Shown here: positions 5,311-6,719 of the stretch, piece after piece
Numbering within the stretch: position 1 is the first letter of the stretch
Layout: the number at the start of each line of letters is the position of its first letter
Source: Bacillota bacterium
GTDB lineage: Bacteria; Bacillota; DTU025
DNA length: 6,719 nt
Direction of reading: 5' to 3'
Assembly (NCBI GenBank): GCA_012842765.1
Contig: DUWJ01000095.1
Coordinates: forward strand, 1-6,719
Program-made: the position numbers and the translations under genes
Notes under the pieces: generated by a model
What the model saw: only the letters and a program-made list of their open reading frames with translations
Told to the model about the DNA's origin: nothing
Databases searched by the model: none

Positions 5311-6719
5311 GTGATATCTACTTTGGACTTTGCTAAGCCTTTAGTAAACCAGGCGCTTGGATATCTACAGGCAGACCCCGTAGGCAATCTGCCGAAGGCG
5401 CTTGCGATTGCGGAAAAACTGGCGTCCCAGGAGAATCACAAGCAACAGGTCCGAGAAGTCGGTAAGGCTATTCTTGACCCAGATAGCAACTGGCGTGAGC
5501 TTGCTATTCGCTTATTAACGGAGACTCATCCCAATATAATGAAGGGCATTGGAGTTAATTTCTTCGTCAACTCTGCGCTCGTTGGAGTGCCGACACAGTA
5601 TGATCTCGCAGAAGAACTGGGCGTACAGGTTCCTTACGCGATACTCATGGACCCCACGGAAAAGTGTAATCTCAGGTGTACAGGGTGCTGGGCTGGCGAC
5701 TACCAGCGCGTCCGTGAACTCCCGTTTGAGACCATGGATAGGGTATGCACCGAAGCTGAGGAATTAGGCATTTATCTTATAGTAGTATCCGGCGGGGAAC
5801 CCATGGTTGCCAAGGATAAACTGATCCGTCTGGCTGAAAAGCATCCGAATCAGCTGTTTCATCCGTTCACCAATGGCACGCTGTTCGACGAGGAATTCGT
5901 CTCCGAAATGATCAGACTGGGCAACATTGCTCCCGCTATTTCCGTGGAAGGTCTCGAGGAGCAGACAGACGCAAGGCGAGGAAAGGGCGTCTATCAGAAG
6001 ATAATGAACACCATGGATATGCTGCGCGAAGCCGGATGCGTATTCGGATTCTCCGCATGCTATGCCCGCAACAACACAGAGATAATCGCCAGCGATGAGT
6101 TCATAGATACCATGATCGATAAGGGTTGCTCGTTTGGATGGTTCTTCACGTACGTTCCTGTTGGATCCGACCCTAACCTCGATCTGATGGCAACTCCCGA
6201 TCAGCGTGCTCTGATGTATGACACAGTACGTCAGTGGCGTTTCACGAAGCCGATCTTCATGGTTGACTTCTGGAACGACGGCGAGTTCGCGCTCGGATGC
6301 ATAGCGGGTGGCAGGCGCTATCTGCATATCAACGCAAATGGCGACGTTGAGCCGTGTGCATTCATTCACTATGCCGTTGATAACATAAACGAGAAGCCGC
6401 TTAAGGAGTGCCTGGCTTCGCCACTGATGAAGGCTTACCAGAAGCGGCAGCCGTTCAACGACAACATGCTGAGGCCGTGCCCGCTCATCGACAATCCTGA
6501 GAAGCTTGTCGAGATCGTGGAAGAGTCGGGTGCGCATTCCACACAGCTTGGAGAGCATCTTGTGGATCACAGAGAGCTTGCAGAGATGATCCAGGAAGGA
6601 TACACCAAGCATTGGGCTCCGAAGGCTGATGAAATATGGAATGCGAATCCGCATCCGTTTTTCGAGATGCAGAATAAGTACTACGAGGAAGAGCGGACTG
6701 AGGATAGGAAGAAGCAAAA
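5311..6719 (+). CDS. Radical SAM protein with SPASM/twitch-like C-terminus, 3' end outside window
   Basis: The frame stays open for 469 codons and two more bases to the right edge, so the C-terminus is missing. Residues 1-108 are a mostly helical extension. The radical SAM core follows: CNLRCTGCW (119-127) holds the C-x3-C-x2-C ligands (119, 123, 126) of the SAM-binding 4Fe-4S cluster, VSGGEP (159-164) is the SAM-contacting GGE motif, and FTNGT (186-190) and SVEG (211-214) are later strands of the barrel. Near the C-terminus LGCIAGGRRYLHINANGDVE (328-347), then PCAF, plus Cys390 in RPCPLI, resemble a SPASM/twitch segment for an auxiliary Fe-S cluster. Such enzymes use the 5'-deoxyadenosyl radical, often to modify peptides or cofactors; the substrate here is not identifiable and no precursor peptide gene is seen upstream. 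It is a cytoplasmic, oxygen-sensitive type of enzyme, fitting an anaerobe. Confidence 0.9.
   Translation, partial: MISTLDFAKPLVNQALGYLQADPVGNLPKALAIAEKLASQENHKQQVREVGKAILDPDSNWRELAIRLLTETHPNIMKGIGVNFFVNSALVGVPTQYDLAEELGVQVPYAILMDPTEKCNLRCTGCWAGDYQRVRELPFETMDRVCTEAEELGIYLIVVSGGEPMVAKDKLIRLAEKHPNQLFHPFTNGTLFDEEFVSEMIRLGNIAPAISVEGLEEQTDARRGKGVYQKIMNTMDMLREAGCVFGFSACYARNNTEIIASDEFIDTMIDKGCSFGWFFTYVPVGSDPNLDLMATPDQRALMYDTVRQWRFTKPIFMVDFWNDGEFALGCIAGGRRYLHINANGDVEPCAFIHYAVDNINEKPLKECLASPLMKAYQKRQPFNDNMLRPCPLIDNPEKLVEIVEESGAHSTQLGEHLVDHRELAEMIQEGYTKHWAPKADEIWNANPHPFFEMQNKYYEEERTEDRKKQ

Noticed and set aside
5764..6717. A 317-codon open frame on the minus strand
   Set aside because: It lies wholly antisense to the radical SAM gene, whose cysteine and GGE motifs are unmistakable. 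It shows no recognisable domain and is a codon-bias shadow.

Overview
The window looks like chromosomal DNA from a Gram-positive-type bacterium, probably an anaerobic Bacillota lineage. The reasons are strong AGGAGG-like ribosome binding sites in front of every intact gene, GTG starts on two of four genes, roughly balanced base composition, and the families present. This placement is inference; no rRNA or phylogenetic marker is in view.

Layout. Bases 1-612 hold no intact gene. The minus strand at the left edge carries a short peptide resembling an XRE-type helix-turn-helix, apparently frameshifted. Bases 329-541 carry a broken plus-strand frame of unknown origin, and two inverted repeats lie at 429-450 and 515-539. 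Next comes a tight two-gene plus-strand operon: an ABC-2 type ATPase (613-1392) and a 597-residue multi-spanning permease (1398-3191) that appears to be built of two related halves. Together they should form a heterologous ATPase/permease complex, probably an exporter of unknown substrate.

Bases 3236 to about 3950 are the remains of a group II intron reverse transcriptase/maturase. It can be read in two frames, carries several stops, and has lost the YADD catalytic segment. Facing it on the minus strand is an intact SIS-domain (UPF0309-like) phosphosugar-binding protein (3984-4739).

A 571-base divergent intergenic region separates the SIS gene from a plus-strand radical SAM protein that starts with GTG at 5311 and runs off the right edge after 469 codons. 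This spacer is rich in control-like signals: dyads and a direct repeat on the SIS side, and on the radical SAM side a good sigma-70-type promoter (TTGAAA, 17 bases, TAGAAT) preceded by a phased 10-base repeat.

No clearly new multi-gene system is visible. The items most worth a second look are the phased repeat with its promoter, the radical SAM protein with a helical N-terminal extension, the internally duplicated permease, and the decayed retroelement.
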